Of a stretch of DNA of 7,704 nt, positions 6,804 to 7,704 are shown piece by piece. Where the stretch lies: NCBI GenBank assembly GCA_030632545.1, contig DAOVUO010000107.1, forward strand, positions 1 through 7,704. The letters are read 5' to 3'. The notes under the pieces were generated by a model. It was not told the DNA's origin. It saw only the letters and a program-made list of their open reading frames with translations, and ran no database searches. How positions within the stretch are numbered: the stretch's first letter is position 1; every line of letters begins with the position of its first letter. Source of the DNA: Bacteroidales bacterium (GTDB lineage Bacteria > Bacteroidota > Bacteroidia > Bacteroidales > DYOH01). The position numbers and the translations under genes were made by a program.

Positions 6804-7496
6804 ATGAAAACAATTGGAATCATTGGCGGAATGAGTTGGCAGTCTACTGCGGAATATTATCGTTTGTTAAATGAATTTACAAAGCAAGAATTAGGTGGTT
6901 TTCATTCCTGCAAATGCATAATAAATTCACTTGATTTTGCCCAAATTGAGAGTCTACAACATAAGGGTGAATGGAATAGATTAACAGAAATAATGATTAA
7001 CACCGCAATAAGTTTGGAAAAAGCAGGTGCTGAGCTACTTATTATTTCCACAAACACAATGCACAAAATGGCAGGCGATATCGAACGCACAATAAATATT
7101 CCATTACTACATATTGCAGACGCAACCGCCAGAGCTATTAAAGAACAAAAAATAAGTAAAGTTGCATTACTTGGCACAAAATTTACGATGGAACAAGATT
7201 TTTATAAACAACGTATTACCAATAAATTTGGGATCGACCTTATTATTCCAGATGAAAAAGCAAGAAATATTGTTCACGATGTGATTTATAAGGAATTAGT
7301 GATGGGAATTATAAACATGGAGTCGCAGGAAAAATTTAAATCCATAATAAAAGAACTTGGCAATCGGGGTGCCGAAGGTGTTATATTGGGGTGTACAGAG
7401 ATTCCTTTATTAATAAAACAAGATAATTCTGAGTTAATTCTATTCGATACAACTAAAATTCATTCAAAGTATGCGATTCAAATCGCTTTAGAATAA
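6804..7496 (+). CDS. ygeA: Aspartate/glutamate racemase family protein, YgeA-type amino-acid racemase
   Basis: This is a complete 230-residue cytoplasmic, cofactor-independent racemase (PF01177), which interconverts L- and D-amino acids by a two-base mechanism. The N-terminus MKTIGIIGGMSWQST (1-15) with YYRLLNE is the family's substrate-binding start and fixes the ATG. TNTMHK at 83-88 holds the first catalytic position and GCTEI at 196-200 the second, Cys197. LLHIADAT (101-108) and ALLGTKFTMEQDFY (121-134) are further near-invariant blocks. As in E. coli YgeA, the same length by recall, the first position is Thr83 rather than the Cys of classical aspartate racemases. YgeA has been described as an L-aspartate/glutamate-specific or broad-specificity racemase with a Thr/Cys pair. 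The substrate here is therefore not certain; D-Asp, D-Glu or another D-amino acid are all possible. It stands alone, divergent from the AsmA-like gene and 92 bp before the PAS gene, so no pathway can be read from its neighbours. Confidence 0.92.
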   Translation: MKTIGIIGGMSWQSTAEYYRLLNEFTKQELGGFHSCKCIINSLDFAQIESLQHKGEWNRLTEIMINTAISLEKAGAELLIISTNTMHKMAGDIERTINIPLLHIADATARAIKEQKISKVALLGTKFTMEQDFYKQRITNKFGIDLIIPDEKARNIVHDVIYKELVMGIINMESQEKFKSIIKELGNRGAEGVILGCTEIPLLIKQDNSELILFDTTKIHSKYAIQIALE

Positions 7497-7543
7497 GACA
7501 ATATGCAATTTGTTTAAAAAATATTAATCCATACCAAAACATT

Positions 7544-7562
7544 TATATTTATATACCGTATA
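7544..7562 (+). promoter_or_regulatory. Possible promoter with adjoining palindrome ahead of the PAS gene
   Basis: TATATTTA (7544-7551) is one base from the TAnnTTTG -7 element and lies 37 bp before the ATG at 7589. Directly after it is the short palindrome TATAC-C-GTATA (7552-7562), where a transcription start and an operator could lie. No -33 TTTG at the right distance was found. The support is weak in such AT-rich DNA. Confidence 0.2.
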
Positions 7563-7588
7563 AAAACACATATTCTTCAAAAAAAATT

Positions 7589-7704
7589 ATGGATTTTAAT
7601 ATAGAACAACTATTTAAGCAAGGTCCCGTAGTTATTATTGCATGGAAAAACACATTAGAGTGGCCTATTGAGTTTATAACAGATAATATTGTTGATTTAA
7701 TTGG
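7589..7704 (+). CDS. PAS-domain protein, N-terminal fragment, 3' end outside window
   Basis: ATG at 7589-7591 after an A-rich stretch opens a frame that runs to the window end (38 complete codons). GPVVIIAWKN (residues 12-21) followed by EWPIEFITDNI (24-34) matches the start of a PAS-fold sensor domain of the 'GPxVxFxWxxxxxWPVExVSxN' type. That type is common at the N-terminus of cytosolic histidine kinases and diguanylate cyclases. No signal peptide or membrane segment precedes it, so the sensor is probably cytoplasmic. The output domain lies beyond the window, so the protein class is unknown. It is preceded by 92 bp without a clear terminator after the racemase gene. Confidence 0.75.
   Translation, partial: MDFNIEQLFKQGPVVIIAWKNTLEWPIEFITDNIVDLI

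Noticed and set aside
6902..7177. 91-codon minus-strand frame inside the racemase gene
   Set aside because: It is antisense to the racemase catalytic region and has no family resemblance.

Overview
The window is AT-rich. It carries a type IX secretion (T9SS) type A sorting domain, a GSCFA-family protein, a very long AsmA-like protein and KdsB. Promoter-like matches are of the TAnnTTTG type. Together these point to the phylum Bacteroidota, probably a Bacteroidales/Marinilabiliales-type organism; the exact taxon cannot be read from the sequence. No rRNA, tRNA, CRISPR array, insertion sequence or integrase was seen.

Layout, left to right: (1) the last 88 codons of kdsB (CMP-Kdo synthetase) on the + strand. 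(2) A small + strand gene at 376-738 encoding little more than a signal peptide and a T9SS sorting domain. (3) Overlapping it tail-to-tail by 15 bp, a minus-strand GSCFA gene at 724-1713. (4) Five bases upstream of that gene, in the same direction, a 1545-residue AsmA-like protein at 1719-6356. (5) A 447-bp divergent intergenic region with short repeats and a nested inverted repeat. (6) A complete + strand amino-acid racemase of the YgeA type at 6804-7496. (7) The first 38 codons of a PAS-domain protein from 7589, cut by the window end.

The most interesting part is the minus-strand pair. The large protein has one N-terminal membrane anchor and at least seven degenerate repeats of about 170-220 residues. 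Each repeat carries a recognisable 'hDFNK-x-hhxRK-x-h' element, and about 50 residues later a 'YP-h..h..hxIxxhxhxxGxhxh' element. This is the layout expected of a repeating beta-groove, bridge-like lipid carrier rooted in the inner membrane and spanning the periplasm (inference). The GSCFA protein, a putative SGNH-type hydrolase or transferase of unknown substrate, is very probably co-transcribed with it. KdsB, the AsmA-like protein, the GSCFA protein and the T9SS tail protein all relate to the envelope or to export across it, but only the AsmA-like/GSCFA pair looks like an operon.
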